DNA from: Chaenocephalus aceratus
Lineage: Eukaryota > Chordata > Actinopteri > Perciformes > Channichthyidae
Length of the DNA stretch: 64,000 nt
NCBI GenBank assembly: GCA_023974075.1
Contig: CM043792.1
Coordinates: 17,761,373 to 17,825,372 of the forward strand
Direction: 5' to 3'
The position numbers and the translations under genes are program-made. The notes beneath the pieces were generated by a model, which did no database searches, had not been told where the DNA came from, and worked only from the letters and a program-made list of their open reading frames with translations. Positions 63,182 to 64,000 of this stretch are shown here, in pieces (the stretch's first letter is position 1; the number at the start of each line of letters is the position of its first letter).

Positions 63182-64000
63182 GGCCCCTAAACCCACAACC
63201 CCCAAACAATCCAACTCCCACCGTCCACTCTCCTCCTTGCCTCCCTCCCTCCCCCTGCAGGGCAGTTTAGACCAGAAGGCATCAATCCCCACCCCGGGTT
63301 TTACTCCTGTTTAGTGATGGCGGGCTGACACAGACACAGAGCTTGTCACAGGCTTTCACAGCATTGACCTGCCACGCCTCCCATAAAAAGAGGAGTGAAT
63401 GATGGGGAGGCGAGGAGGAGGCACAAGAGGAAGAGCAAGAAGGAGGGGAGGGAGTGACAGACTCATACAGCATGCATAACAACTTAGTACGCCTCTCCAC
63501 ATGCATCGCTCCATCTATCTCCCCCTGACGGTCTCATCTAAGGCCAATGGAGACACACACAGACACACACACATCTTTACAAAGACACAGAAGGTTGGCA
63601 GCAAGCTACTACACAAACTGACTATCAAAGCCAGACAAAATAAATCACACACTGATGTTTCAAATTCCTGCTCATCTGATAGAAGGTCACACTGGCAGAG
63701 CCGACTGCAGTTAACAAAGCCTCTTCCTATCTCAGGGACATTTGGGGGGAAAAGCACATGGGGCCAACACGAATGCCCACTCGTAGAGCGCCATATGTCT
63801 GCCATATTCACACACTTTTTTTAGTTTGACACACACCGACCTTTAAAGGGAAATTCTCAAACTACAAAATATTGGCTGAAAGTCTTGTTTGAGGGGTTCT
63901 GGTTACTCTATGTACATTAAAACCTGTATTATCTACAGATAGTTAATATTCTTCTATAACATCTATCTATCTGTATGAAGCTCATAACATAACAGTTTTT
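63182..64000. other. Unique sequence, no gene seen
   Basis: Purine-rich tract at about 63370-63460; otherwise no feature supported. Confidence 0.45.

Overview
The window looks like teleost fish genomic DNA, probably from a spiny-rayed (percomorph) fish. The reasons are the abundance of long (CA)n/(TG)n microsatellites, the many hAT, Harbinger-like and TTAA-type DNA transposons, two kinds of tyrosine-recombinase retrotransposon (DIRS1-like and Ngaro-like), L2/CR1-type LINE fragments, and the absence of any bacterial gene organisation. I found no convincing exon of a host gene. Every coding stretch I can assign belongs to a mobile element, and most are broken.

Layout. 247-2384: internally deleted DIRS1-like element (+). 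2385-5066: unique sequence. 5074-9026: large DNA transposon with about 0.5-kb terminal inverted repeats (TIRs) and a 7-bp target duplication, carrying a nested element with a CGGBP1-like zinc finger. 10605-11805: 3' end of a LINE split by a 500-bp hAT with a perfect 8-bp target duplication. 12-20 kb: mostly unique DNA with microsatellites and one CAGGGGTGGGGAACC-type hAT. 20081-31417: an 11.3-kb nest bounded by hAT ends and the duplication GTTCTCAG. Inside it are an inverted pair of 177-bp tandem arrays, a THAP-domain remnant, a 5.46-kb DIRS1-like element (minus strand) and a second copy of the CAGGGGTGGGGAACC hAT. 31721-33872: TA-flanked inverted-repeat element with a dense ACTAGT array. 33.9-40.3 kb: mostly unique. 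40.7-45.4 kb: Ngaro-like retrotransposon (minus strand) broken by a hAT and two Harbinger-like elements with a MADF domain. 45892-46445: solo LTR. 46458-46893: ACTGTAAA-rich element. 47-51.7 kb: mostly unique. 51743-57852: 6.1-kb hAT with nested elements and a hAT dimerisation-domain remnant. 57.9-62.0 kb: unique. 62038-63181: L2/CR1-like LINE (minus strand).

The strongest item is the DIRS element at 22411-27870. Its gag-like ORF (554 codons) and tyrosine-recombinase ORF (383 codons) are intact. Between them the reverse transcriptase is missing or scrambled, the RNase H frame has stops, a 45-bp tandem repeat sits in the gap, and a different 543-codon frame is open. The other unusual structures are the inverted 177-bp arrays with an alternating two-unit order and the ACTAGT palindrome cluster. 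I see these as transposon biology and not as a host-encoded system. No database search was possible, so family names rest on motifs, TIRs and target duplications read by eye.
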